Positions 24,009 to 34,261 of a stretch of DNA of 64,000 bases are shown here, one piece after another (the stretch's first letter is position 1; every line of letters begins with the position of its first letter). The position numbers were made by a program, and so were the translations under genes. The stretch covers positions 6,787,701 to 6,851,700 of the forward strand of contig OW028586.1 of assembly GCA_932294295.1 (NCBI GenBank), given 5' to 3'. The stretch comes from Alitta virens. Its lineage: Eukaryota; Annelida; Polychaeta; Phyllodocida; Nereididae. A model generated the notes under the pieces. The model saw only the letters and a program-made list of their open reading frames with translations, searched no databases and was not told where the DNA came from.

Positions 24009-26065
24009 ATGTTCCTGACATTTAATTTAGTCTGTGTCAAGGGCTTAGCCCGGGGGATGGGGTTAGGGGATCTAGAAAATAGAATATGAAAAGAAAAGCA
24101 AAATGTTTGTGGCACCTTATTCATTTATATCTAAGTAATGTAATTGATAAATTGAAATACATATCTTAACAAGATTACCAAAAAAATCATATACTATTAA
24201 TACATATATTCACAAATATTAGCAGAATGAATTAATTACCACACAAATTGCAATTCAATTGGATATCACTTGCATTGCAATGCAGGATTCATTTAAAACT
24301 CCTACATGGGGAGGGGAATATAGCAACACTACTGTTCCAATATTAATGAAAATATCAAAAACTTTTTTTCTATAGAACTGTATCTAATACATCAATTATA
24401 GTGGCATAATTCTCACTGTTTTATAGTCTCAAATTGTTCAAAAGGCAATTTACTTGACAGTGGTGAAAAAAAACGCGACATGCTCTTATATCAAAGCCTC
24501 AAGTGCAATTAACACCTATTTCTTAAACTGTCAGTTCTCACCATAATCACCAATAGCCAAGTACAATAAGCCTCTTGAATAGGCCTAAATCTACTGGGCT
24601 ATCATTGGCGTCTGGGTCTACTATGACAACAGTGACGTATTTCCGGCCAGTGCAAAACGGCCGGGAAAGACGAAAATGGCGGCCTACATAGTTCACAACA
24701 TAGGGTTAACAAAAGCAGGATATTTCATTACCAGTGCACATATATAAGTTACAAATAGCGTGGATGTGATTCTATGGACCCAAGCTAACTTCTGAGAGGT
24801 AAAGTGCTGAAGGGTTTAGTTCCCCTTCAACAACCAATACTCTTCAGTGACAGCCATAAATCTTGCAGAATTCATGTGCATACAATATTAAATATTTGTT
24901 CACAGTATATGCATCCTAGTCAACAGATTTTGTTTGTAATTAGCAATTTCATAATCATTAGTTGCATAATAAAACAAAAAAGTCTATATTTCTTTACTTG
25001 ACTCCAGAACTTATTATTGTTTTCTTAATATACACCTGTAAAGCGTTTGGTAATAAATATGTAACTAATTCAAATGCTATAGATTTAATAAAATCAGCAA
25101 ACCAATATTCAGTACATGTTGAAGGGAATATGGCAATTGATAATGTATAGTTCCTTAAGCTGCCAGCTAAAATTAATCAGCGTGCAAAACATATTTTGAC
25201 TTATGAAGGCATGAAAATGGATGTGAAATTATACCAAACATCTTTATGCGTTATTAATATCAGATTTATTATTTAACATCATAGATATCTCTCTGTCACG
25301 TCTGGATGTATTTTTACATGAAGCCATTATAAAAGAAACTTTTAAATGAGACCCTCCGAAAATATTTGAACCCCTGAGTACATAAAATGTTTTTGTGAAA
25401 GGTTTTCCAATATGTAATTTCAATATTGATTTGTTAATAATCACAATTTCAAGAAAGATTATTTCGGCTCAGTCAGTTCCTTCATACCCTGGAATATGTT
25501 ACCAATTTTTACCCTTTATGCTCCTGTTAGCAGCAATAAGCAAAGGTTTTGTAATAATTTATTCATGTGGAAGACAATTGAAAGCCTTCCACAGGTCAGT
25601 AGGTGCTCCGTGCACGCTAGGTTGTGACTTGTCCTATAGGCATATTTTGTTAAGCAAATGAGCTTTTGATTGATTTATTTATATCATTCATTTGGAAGTT
25701 ACAGATATGCCTATTCACAAGGGATCTTTTTTGTGCAATAGATGTGTTTCAGCATGCTTCAGCAACTCTCGAAAGTACACATTATTAACAATTCAGTGAC
25801 AAAATCCATATTTGTTACGCTTAGCTTATTAACATGATAAAAGTATCGTAACCATCAAACTTATAGTAGGATCAACATTTAACTACGTTTCAGCTATTGC
25901 TAATTCAGCAGTTGCTAATTCAAAATTATCACACTTTCAAACTATATTGTATAGGAAGTACTGCTACTTTGTAATGAAAAATGTGCATGTTAAAAAAGAA
26001 AAGAATAACAACGTTAAAGTTAAATTATTTATTGTACATCATGGACATTGTACAAAAAATCATAA

Positions 26066-26110
<45 letters not shown>

Positions 26111-28114
26111 ACAGTAGGTACTGCACTACTACATTTATAATAGTGTCAATATTAACATCTACAGCATCTAACAGAAGTGAGTTTACCCCTGTACAAACCT
26201 GCCAATGCTTGGTATTAACAAAAAAAAGCTCTCTTTAAAAAAGAGACCTGTATCAGAATTGGTTAACGTAGTCTAGACATGCAAAAAATAAATAAAATGA
26301 ATCTATTTTTACAGACTAAAGAGTATTAGTTGCAGGTAACAGATACTGACAAGGCATCATGTCAAAATATTACAATCAATTAGTATAGTTCATATAAATT
26401 TATGTCTTTGTATTTATTGCCGAAAGTGCTATAAAATGTACTTTTCCATAGATCCTCGCTACTCTTGCCTAGCTACCCACAACTGTGTGCAAATCGGCCA
26501 CTTCCACCATCCATAGTATTAGTAATTATAAAAAGAGACCTTTGCTTGTTAGTCATACTATGAAAAAAAAAAAATATATATATTTCAAACTTTCCTGCTA
26601 TTAAGTTGCATAGAATTTTTTCGCGTTCTTTTTTTATTATACCTAAATACTTTAGTATTCTGTAATTTGCAGCCAAGTACAAGTGCTATAAATTTCAGTC
26701 GTATGTGACAAATGCCGTAATCGTGTATATATATTTATGTGATAAATTGCACAGTCATGCATGAGATAAACAGAGCATTTGTGTATGTGACAAACAAAGG
26801 CCGCCTTCGTGTGCTGTCTTGCATAACTACGTCACAGCTACGCGCGTGAATGTGTTCACATTTTCACGCTTCATTAAGTCTTTCATAGAGGGGCCATTTT
26901 GTGGAAAAAAGTACACCCTAGGGCAAAATTACATATATTTTTAACAATCACAACTCTGCAAATGATCACTACAGACACCACTTCAGCCTCTGGTAAAAAG
27001 TCGATGCACAAAAGGAAAAAGATATAGAACAACACAGCCTATTTTAGAGAACCATAATTTTGTTTGCCCTTAATATTCTTATTATCCCGCAAAGGACCTC
27101 AATGCCCAATGGGTAATACAGCTTGGAGGTTCACCATATTTACTACACTTGATCCATGCAACATTAATGCCTGGAGAATGAAGTCCAATTCACAATGTTT
27201 AAAAGCTTTTGTGATTAAAAATCTGTTTTCCACTATTACCTTATTTTGGCTATTTGGCTATTTTCTTATCTAGCACCCTGTGCTTATATAAACATATCTT
27301 CTGATATTAATGTGCTCTGTTGTGAGCAAGCTTCCACAAAGATGTACTAACTTGTTAAGATACTGTATATATCCTGCAGAAAGTACAGAGACAATCAGTG
27401 CGTATTTGTTACTAATAGTGTGAAATACAATTATGGTTTAATGCATGCTGACAATAGAGTGCAGCTGTAACATTTAATTACTAAGTTGAGAAAGAAAAAA
27501 TAAACAATTTCGATAATTGAACCACCTCAATGACCAGTTACCCCCCCCCCCCCCCCCATTTAAAAAATCTTTATCCAATTAGTCAGTCAGGCTTAGCCAG
27601 TGTCATGTGAAGTGACATGCTTTTGACTAAGAACTTAATCATCTTGTTTTATAACATAAAGCTAGCTATTCAGTTAAAGATTAAAGATGGGCCAGTCATT
27701 CGACACACAGTCAATATGTATGAAGTTAGCTGTTTCGACCACTCTCAAAGGATTTCTTCTATAAGCTGGACCACTATTTGAGCACATTGCTAAACCAAAC
27801 CTTAACTAAAGTACTCTGTAATATTAGTAATATTAATACATGAGATACACATCATGACTAATATCTTTTCAAGTTACCACTCGCATTATATTTATTATGT
27901 GGGAATACAGTTGAAATGTTCGGCGTCTCCAGTTAGTTATGGTTAGTTCAGCTCGTTGTTGCGTCAGGAACTTGATGTGAATATTATTTAAGTGCTGCAA
28001 CATATTTTGAGTGATGCAACATTCTTAAATGCACATTAGGATCAGTATTACGCTATCATTTCGACCATGTTCATCTCTGCTCTAAACAACCTGGTAACCC
28101 TTTTATATCCTCCA
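24009..28114. other. Intergenic, no supported gene
   Basis: Holds an (AT)n tract near 26,068-26,106 and a poly-C tract at 27,541-27,557. Near 24,640-24,700 there is a locally GC-rich patch with CGGAAAGAC-like words and AAAATGGCGGCC, resembling the start region of a housekeeping gene. The frame from that ATG (24,676) closes after 23 codons and I see no clear donor. The rest has only short spurious frames. Confidence 0.35.
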
Positions 28115-28572
28115 TTAACCAACTGGTAGGACTTCACATAATTTTGCTTGATAAAAATTGAAATTAATTTCAAAAATATCCACTAAGAAGGAAATACCAA
28201 AACACTTGTAAGAACAGCTTTTTGAAATGTCACGCATTATCGGGGCACATAGAAATTTTTTATGGCAATTACTGTAACTGCCGCTTCCAACACTACCACT
28301 ACTACTGCTGCCACTGCCACAGAGATCAGTACTATAGGCTTGTAACATTGCTATTTGTTTAGACGGAGAACAGTCTATATATTTGTCGAAAACAAGAGTT
28401 ATAATATTAACACGATAATAAATGGGAAAAGTTACTTTAAATTTCAGAGTGCTGCTTGTGTCTTGAAACTTAAAGCAGGTCAGTTCATTGAAATCAGTGA
28501 GTCCTTCCATTGAATGGTTATGGATCCAAGTCTCATTTGTAACACACGCTCCTTCAACTGAATACGCATGTC
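28115..28572 (-). CDS. Gene A exon 7: cysteine-rich C-terminal domain of unknown family
   Basis: Terminal exon: acceptor TATAATTTTCAG, 458 nt, stop at 28117-28115. It encodes about 152 residues starting HAYSVEGACVTNETWIHNHS. Eight or nine cysteines are spread across FNELTCFKFQ, YIDCSP, TDLCGSG, SNCHKKFLCAP, KSCSYKCFGI and KLCEVLPVG. A Ser/Gly-rich spacer (GSGSSSSGSVGSGSYS) sits in the middle. I do not recognise the fold. The length and paired cysteines suggest a disulphide-stabilised extracellular domain rather than a tail. Confidence 0.72.
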
Positions 28573-29224
28573 CTGAAAATTATAACCAAAAAGATTACAG
28601 TAGACATTTTAGAATTGGAAACTGAACTCCAATCATGTGAATCTAGGACTTTGATCGGTTAAAGCAGGGGTATAGGGTAGTTGAAGGTAACCTTCAAGGT
28701 CATTAGTGTACTGCCTCAACCAATGGGATTCCTTGATTCACATGATGTCCCCTGGAGTTTCACACTGGAACCATCATCATGCTCATGTGAATAAAATTGC
28801 AGGTGTAATTAGGCAATCAGCTGGGAGGGATTATTAAATTATCCTAATCATATCTTATTTTTAAGGTAATATAATGCCCATATTAGATACTCCTTTACAT
28901 CTAACATATATACATCATGGTCTAATGGACAAGGTGCTGGCTGGCAAATGTAATGGTAAGGTTGTTTGGTTTGCTTCCACTCCACCCACTGGTGTCAATG
29001 GGGATCTGGCTATGGAGAGCCATGGCGATTGTACAGCTGTTCATTCCCCAGGGAGATGAGAGAGACTCATGCCAGAACAGGTCTACTGTGCATTTACTTC
29101 AGCTGCTGTAGCGCGCCACAATTAAGTGAACATACTAACATCATTTACTTCATCGTAACTGGTAAACCAATAACATTGCACAAACCGTGATGTCACAAAC
29201 ACATCAACGTTTAACTGTACTTAC
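28573..29224. other. Gene A intron 6, small inverted repeat
   Basis: Intron sequence. TCATGTGAATC near 28,634 and GATTCACATGA near 28,732 form a small inverted pair about 110 bases across. Nothing else is recognised. Confidence 0.4.
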
Positions 29225-29410
29225 TGCTGCACACCAGATTAGAGACAGACCAAGTCAGATTTCTGAAACACCACAGCCTTGGTGACCCAGATGTCACAAT
29301 AGCATTGTTCATGCATGTCAAATCAAAGTAGTCGTTCACATAGACCCTCTTGTCAGGGACCAAGACATTATGATGCAGTGTTAATATTGATGGATCACAT
29401 GTATTGTTTT
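29225..29410 (-). CDS. Gene A exon 6: CCP-like domain
   Basis: This 186-nt exon has acceptor TTATTATTTCAG, donor GCA then GTAAGTAC and phase 1-1. The peptide NNTCDPSILTLHHN, FDLTCMNNAIVTSG, RLWCFRNLTWSVSNLVCS gives four cysteines in CCP spacing with a Trp before the last one. The usual GxPP/GxPG after Cys1 is replaced by DPS, so this is a divergent module. Sequons NNT and NLT are present. Confidence 0.72.
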
Positions 29411-29757
29411 CTGAAATAATAAAGACAAATCATTACTATAACTTGTAAGTTGAACGGTATATCACACAACCATCTGACCAAGCCATTTGTTGAAAGCAAC
29501 AGTGATTGCAGATCAGGAATATCATGAGTCACGACCATTACATGTACCTTCACTATTTAATGCATAAACGGTGTCCAACATAAGCTAAAGATAAATACAA
29601 AATGTACTCATGCAGGATATGTGAAATGCTTGAATGGATGACAAGTTCACCCGTTAAAGTTAATCCAACATTTTCTTATTACTCTTTCGCATAATCAAAC
29701 CATTGTTTGATAAATAAAGAAAAAGCTTTAAACACACTGCAGCCTCACTGCACTTAC

Positions 29758-29985
29758 TTAGATAGCAGTATTCCATAGATGAAGATGCAATGATATTTGC
29801 TTTTTCCTTCTGGTGAAATGTGTGGCAAATTTCACACCCTTTTATTGGATAGAATTCAATTGATTTACAAAGAGTAGCTTCCCTACACCGTTGTTCGCAT
29901 GCAGTCTTAGTCATGAATGTCTTCGTTATTGTAGTGTTATCCATCCCTGGCAATATTTTGTCAGTTTGGCATGTGTAGGTTGGAG
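29758..29985 (-). CDS. Gene A exon 5: second PAN/apple-like domain
   Basis: This 228-nt exon has acceptor TTATTTTCAG, donor CTAA then GTAAGTG and phase 1-1. The peptide holds YTCQTDKILPGMDN, ACEQRCREATLCKSIEFYP (C-x3-C-x5-C), GCEICHTF and a final MEYCYL. It fits the PAN pattern less tightly than exon 3 but keeps the same cysteine order. One sequon (NTT) is present. Confidence 0.75.
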
Positions 29986-30014
29986 CTGAAAATAAATCAT
30001 TATAGTGCCTAGCA

Positions 30015-30210
30015 GTGTGTGTGTGTGTGTGTGTGATTAGGGCTTTACGTCCTGTATTTCTGCACCAGTTGGGCTAATTAGGAGAGGCAGAGACCATGGC
30101 AATGAGACGAAGGATGAAACAGCCATCCAACTTAGGCTCGACCGGGAATCGAACCCAGGACCCAGCGGTTGGAAGCCCAGAGCGCTACCTCTGAGCTAGG
30201 CCCCCGCCCT
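30015..30210 (-). mobile_element. tRNA-Gly-derived SINE in gene A intron 4
   Basis: On the minus strand: GCCTAGCTCAGAGGTAGCGC (box A within it), CTTCCAA in the anticodon-loop position (as in tRNA-Gly with anticodon TCC) and GGGTTCGATTCCCGGTCG (box B). A body with CATTGCCATGGTCTCTGCCT and a 3' end GCCCTAATCACACAC running into (AC)n follow. An apparently full-length, little diverged copy. Confidence 0.92.
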
Positions 30211-30434
30211 TGCAAACCCTCAATATATGCCCACATAGCACACAAGCTTGTTCAAGAAAACCTCTGTGACAAATGTAGTTATTATTGTACGTATATATGT
30301 AGTTAATATATTATATTTTGTATGTACTTCTTGTTCCACCTACGGTAATTACAATGTGATAATCCAAAAATAATTTCCAATCAACAGAAAGCACATAGAG
30401 CACACTCGATCGTGTCTCTGATATGTTCATTGAG

Positions 30435-30438
<4 letters not shown>

Positions 30439-30472
<34 letters not shown>

Positions 30473-31422
30473 TTAGGGCTTTACCTCCTGTAGTTCTGCA
30501 CCAGTTGGGCTAATTAGGACAGGCAGAGACCATGGCAATGAGACAAAGGAGGAAACAGCCATCCAACTTAGACTCGACCGGGAATCAAACCCGGGACCCA
30601 GTGGTTGGAAGCCCAGAGCGCTACCTTAGTCAGAACCGACCTACATTGCATTAGATGCGATGTAGGGTCGGAACGCGTTGTATGGGAATTCTTTGATGTT
30701 GACATTTACGACACATATTTCTCCATAAACATGTCAGCATACCTTATTTCGTCGTGATGCACAGGAGTACGACTCTGTTAACTATCAACTTGTATTCATA
30801 TTTCACTGAAAAAGCCAGTGGAATTATCCTTTTCAAGAGCGTTTTCAAATTCACGTTTGCTAGTTCATGCTTTTTGTGGTAAATATACACAAGAGGGCGC
30901 ATCAGTGCGATTCGGTGCTGATAGCTCTTTATACAGACTGCTTTTCGTCCACTCGGAATCTGACAGTAGAATGCCCAAGAAATACATCAACAAGCACCAA
31001 AAACTCTGTTAATAATTCACTAAACTTTCGCCATTGCAACGCCCCCAGCAGTCACAGAAATGAGGACTGGTCAGCACTATTCTGTGTGCCACTAGGGGCG
31101 TTGAAACGTCGCCAGAGTCCTCTTGTGAGTTTTTCGGAACTAGGCGGCCATGCTTCAAGCTTTGTTTACCGAAATGTGAATTCGAAAATGGCACAGAAAT
31201 CGATCAATATTGGAAGAAATCAACCATATCTGAGCGCGACACAATATAAAAAAGGTATGTCTAACCCTACAGCAGGTGTGTGTTGTGTGACAAACGTTTA
31301 CTAAAAGGCTATTTCCCACTCAAGCCAAAAAGTCAATATTTTTTCATCCCGGACCTTGTAACCCTGTCCTGTGGACAGGGGACTTGTAGCTAAGCGCTAC
31401 CTCTGAGCTAGGCCCCGCCCTA
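30439..31422 (-). mobile_element. SINE copy interrupted by another element
   Basis: A second SINE in the same gene A intron, flanked by exact 13-bp duplications TTCATTGAGGGGT at 30426-30438 and 31423-31435. It is split within its tRNA head by the element at 30627-31392, so the order of insertion is SINE first, other element second. The body near 30,480-30,626 and the head remainder 31,403-31,420 match the other copies. Confidence 0.92.
30627..31392 (+). mobile_element. 766-bp element carrying an exon-like segment, copy 1
   Basis: Flanked by direct repeats AGCGCTACCT (30617-30626 and 31393-31402) created within the SINE. The left end is TAGTCAGAACCGACC followed by a hairpin CCTACATTGCATTAGATGCG. 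The right end is GGGACTTGTAGCTA. The middle contains a start codon at 31188 with 22 open codons ending at a good donor (31255, GTATGT), plus about 110 bases upstream that are also kept in copy 2 (51,538-52,719). Superfamily uncertain: the 9-10 bp duplication fits hAT or P-like groups loosely. Confidence 0.75.
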
Positions 31423-31600
31423 TTCATTGAGGGGTAAAAATTTATCAATATTTAAGAAGACGGCCATCAGTTTGACATAAACATTTATAAATTTAAGAAG
31501 ACGGCCATCAGTTTGACATAAACATTTATCAATATTTAAAAAGACTGCCATCAGTTTGACATATTATAAAATAAAACTCCACATGTTAGTAAATATCAAG
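31423..31600. repeat. Short direct repeats AAGAAGACGGCCATCAGTTT
   Basis: A unit of about 50 bases containing TTTATCAATATTTAAGAAGA and GACGGCCATCAGTTTGACAT occurs three times between 31,440 and 31,563 with few changes. Intronic in gene A. Confidence 0.75.
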
Positions 31601-31769
31601 TGGGAATTTTGGAAGGCTACTAAGTCTTGTTAACTTTTGTAACTTTAAACGGCGTAAAACTGGTGGACAAAATGATAAAATATCACAAAATCACATGGTT
31701 AGCTGATGACAATATGCACATGATACATCTCAACGTGACCTTTGCTTTATCACTAGAAATCACACTTGC

Positions 31770-31928
31770 CTTCACATGCCTCATTTCCATTGCAGATGTC
31801 CCACTGTCCTTCCTGATAGTAATAGTTGTAGCTGCACCATGCTAAATGGTATCTAGCAGTTGTGCATGCATGATAGGTGACCCCTTGATAAACAAAAGGT
31901 ATAGCACATTTGCCTCTGTCTGTTGTAG
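31770..31928 (-). CDS. Gene A exon 4: fibronectin type II domain
   Basis: This 159-nt exon has phase 1-1. The peptide TTDRGKCAIPFVYQGVTYHA followed by CTTARYHLAWCSYNYYY and WDICNG matches the FN2 signature (C-x-x-P-F-x-Y-x-G-x-x-Y-x-x-C then WC then W-x-x-C). A further C-x3-C pair (ACEGKC) follows at the end. The acceptor is TTAATTCCAG. The donor is GAAG then GCAAGT, a consensus GC donor, used because it keeps phase 1 and lets the later exons join. Alternatively the exon runs on to a TAG a few codons later, giving a shorter protein. FN2 modules commonly bind collagen or sulphated sugars. Confidence 0.82.
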
Positions 31929-32408
31929 CTGGAATTAAAACGGCCTTGGGTGATGGTAATATATTTGTAGCTGCACCATGCTGAATGGTAATGAGCAGTT
32001 GTGCATGCACGATAGGCAGTGATGGAAGGGGGGGGGGAGAGCTTTGGGGGAACTAAATCCCCCTGACCAAATAACAGAGCTCTGCAATGCTACAGCTCCC
32101 CAAATGTGTATAATTAGATATTTATTTTGGATTTGTACACTGAGATATTGGATTATCAATGTTAGCCCTGCCACGATGATGCCCCGACCTTTCAAGGGCC
32201 TTATACAAAGAAAAAAATAGACAGGCAAAATTGCCTCTCTTTTCCTATTCGTTCACGGCATATGTGGTGTCTAACTTCTTTCAAATTCAAGTATTGAATA
32301 TATACTCACGAACACATCTTCCTGAAATGAGTCACAAAAGAATTCGTCAATTATTGTTCAAGATTAATTCAAGAAATATTAAGTATGGTCTGTGTGTCTA
32401 TCTCTCAC

Positions 32409-32621
32409 CATTAACTTTCTCACAATATGTTGCTCCTTGAACAGTCGTCAGTTCTGCGGCTGAATTTGCTTTGCTGTCGCTCAGAACACAGGTGTAGGCA
32501 ACAAATCTATGGAATGAAAGACAGTATTCATCCTTTTCGCAAAGACTTTCGCATGATTCGGAGTTGCTGAAAATCTGTCTATTAATTGTGATCACTGCTT
32601 TACCACTCAGGCAGGTAAATT
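32409..32621 (-). CDS. Gene A exon 3: PAN/apple-like domain
   Basis: This 213-nt exon has an acceptor TTTATTGTAG, a GTGAGA donor and phase 1-1. ESCESLCEKDEYCLSFH gives the C-x3-C-x5-C core, followed by TCVLSDSK and ATYCEKVNG. It is the closest match in the window to the PAN exon of gene B (5570-5376). PAN modules bind proteins or sugars in extracellular proteins; the ligand here is unknown. Confidence 0.82.
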
Positions 32622-32979
32622 CTACAATAAAAAGCCGAAGATAATGTGATCAGATACAATATCATTATTGGTATTACGTTAATTCATACTTGTGCGTACA
32701 ACTAAATTGAAGAAAATGCAGGAGTAACATAAGAATCTTCATGAATTGCCACAAATATTATAGATCATGGAAGTGAAGTTACACAGAAGCAAACATTTTT
32801 GGATGAAAAGTGAACTTTATGAAGAATTACGTACTATAATGGCGATATTCAAGGAATCACATCTTTAAAATGTTCTCAGCTTATGCAAAATATATGTATC
32901 CATACTGCATGTGGACGGAAACAATGCTCAACTCATTCTTTGTTGTGTTTTAACTGTATGAAGGCAAATAATCTCTCAC

Positions 32980-33165
32980 CCAAGCATTTCAGTGGTTTAC
33001 CAGTCCATCCTGATGATCCACATGTGCGAATTTGGTTACCAGCAACTGCGATTGAATTTGCAAAGCACTGATATGCAACATTCTCTCCAACTGCAAAAGA
33101 TGATTTAACTGTAGAAGGAGTTCTGTTGGATAACTGAGAGTAACCTGGGTCAATGCAAGTAGCCT
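32980..33165 (-). CDS. Gene A exon 2: CCP/sushi domain
   Basis: This 186-nt exon has an acceptor after a long pyrimidine run (TTTTTTTTCACTTTCAG), a GTGAGA donor and phase 1-1. The peptide EATCIDPGYSQLSNRTP to GKPLKCLG shows the four CCP cysteines (TCIDPG, AYQC, RTC, LKC), the conserved Trp before GKP, and an N-glycosylation sequon NRT. Similar to the gene B CCP exon. Confidence 0.88.
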
Positions 33166-33272
33166 CTGAAAGTGAAAAAAAAAAAAAACTTTTGGTGAGC
33201 ATCTTTGAAGCCATCACAAACAAAGAGATTCGTCGGCTTTTAGGTTCGCAAATTAACCTAACTTGAGGCTAA

Positions 33273-33894
33273 AGGGGCGTTCACACTGTCACATACAAAA
33301 CCTACGAGTGCCCACGTACGTCAAAAAATGGGCTATACGTAGCTAAACTTGCTTACTCAGGGGTCTGTTAATCACATATAAATTATTTCCATGAATGTAC
33401 GTGAGGCAGTCGTAGATTGCTCGCCGGGCGTCCGTCAAACGCTCACCAAGTGTCCATCGTCAGGCATCCAATAGGCATCCTTGAGGCATCCATGAGGCAC
33501 TCGTAGAATGCTAGTAGATCACTTGCAGATTGCTCGTAGATCGCCCATAGATCGCCTGTGCGATGGTTTAAGGATGTTGGCTAAAGAAGGCCAATAATGG
33601 CTACGGACCTACGTAGAACGTACGTAAAAAGCTCGCCGACTGACTCCCAAGCAAGTTATGTAACTAATATAAACAATCACTCGTAGAACGTCCGCAAAAG
33701 TTTTATACATGTTTAAAAAAAATTCCTCTCTTCACCTATGTCCGTGAGTTGTCAAGCGCAACCAGGAGTGATCTACGAAGTAGCGCAAATATACATAAAA
33801 TGCTTGGCGAGTGAATCACGTATGGACAAGGATGAAAAATAAAATTCATCCGTCGTCATATGTAGGTCTTATCCGTGATAGTGTGAACGCCCCC
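33273..33894. mobile_element. 622-bp PIF/Harbinger-like MITE in gene A intron 1
   Basis: Terminal inverted repeats GGGGCGTTCACACTGTCAC and the reverse complement of GTGATAGTGTGAACGCCCCC, flanked by TAA on both sides (33270-33272 and 33895-33897). The 3-bp TWA duplication and the GGGC...CACAC end fit non-autonomous Harbinger elements. The interior is rich in short CTCGTAGA, GATCGC and ACGTACGT words. No coding capacity. Confidence 0.82.
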
Positions 33895-33964
33895 TAAGTC
33901 TTAAAATGTTTCAGATAAGGAACGTCGCTTTACATATGAGACTAGTTTAATCAACTTTACTTAC

Positions 33965-34022
33965 CAACTGAAGATAAAGTAAAAAAGCAAAACACTACAA
34001 ATACAGAATTCTTTTTCATCAT
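33965..34022 (-). CDS. Gene A exon 1: signal peptide
   Basis: ATG ATG at 34022-34017 opens MMKKNSVFVVFCFFTLSSVG: two lysines, then a 13-residue hydrophobic core. It ends after the first base of a Gly codon at CAGTTG then GTAAGTAAAG, a strong donor, phase 1. Either Met could be used. A following CCP exon in the same phase supports the assignment. Exon 1 is 58 nt, too short to be detected by frame length. Confidence 0.8.
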
Positions 34023-34261
34023 TTGCTGGAGTTGCCCTCATCCATATAGACATGCCAGCATACAATGCGGTTGGTATGATGAATAATATTTTTGTTCTTA
34101 GTGGCCATACATTGATTCATGTATTAACGCCACTAATGGCTTCATTAAATCTTAATACAGTGCATTACCATAAAGATTTACAATTTGTTAATGTGAAATT
34201 GATTGCAAACGTTACAGTACAAAAAAAAAAGATAACATGCGGAGGCAGTGCACCGTGTAAC

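Larger units (their letters stand above)
28115..34022 (-). other. Gene A: secreted CCP-PAN-FN2-PAN-CCP mosaic protein, 7 exons
   Basis: Exons in transcript order: 34022-33965, 33165-32980, 32621-32409, 31928-31770, 29985-29758, 29410-29225, 28572-28115. They sum to 1,488 nt, i.e. 495 residues plus stop. All six introns are phase 1 and all internal exons are multiples of three, the arrangement typical of shuffled extracellular modules. Five introns are GT-AG; the one after the FN2 exon begins GC. Domain order: signal peptide (1-19), CCP (20-81), PAN-like (82-152), fibronectin type II (153-205), PAN-like (206-281), CCP-like (282-343), Cys-rich C-terminal region (344-495). It is predicted to be secreted, with no membrane segment visible. 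A role in extracellular recognition or adhesion is inference. Introns carry a MITE (33.3-33.9 kb) and SINEs (30.0-31.4 kb). Gene B at 5.4-20.6 kb is a likely paralogue. Confidence 0.82.

Noticed and set aside
24640..24750. AAAATGGCGGCC start-like context suggesting a housekeeping gene
   Set aside because: The frame from the ATG closes after 23 codons, there is no convincing splice donor, and no downstream exon was found.
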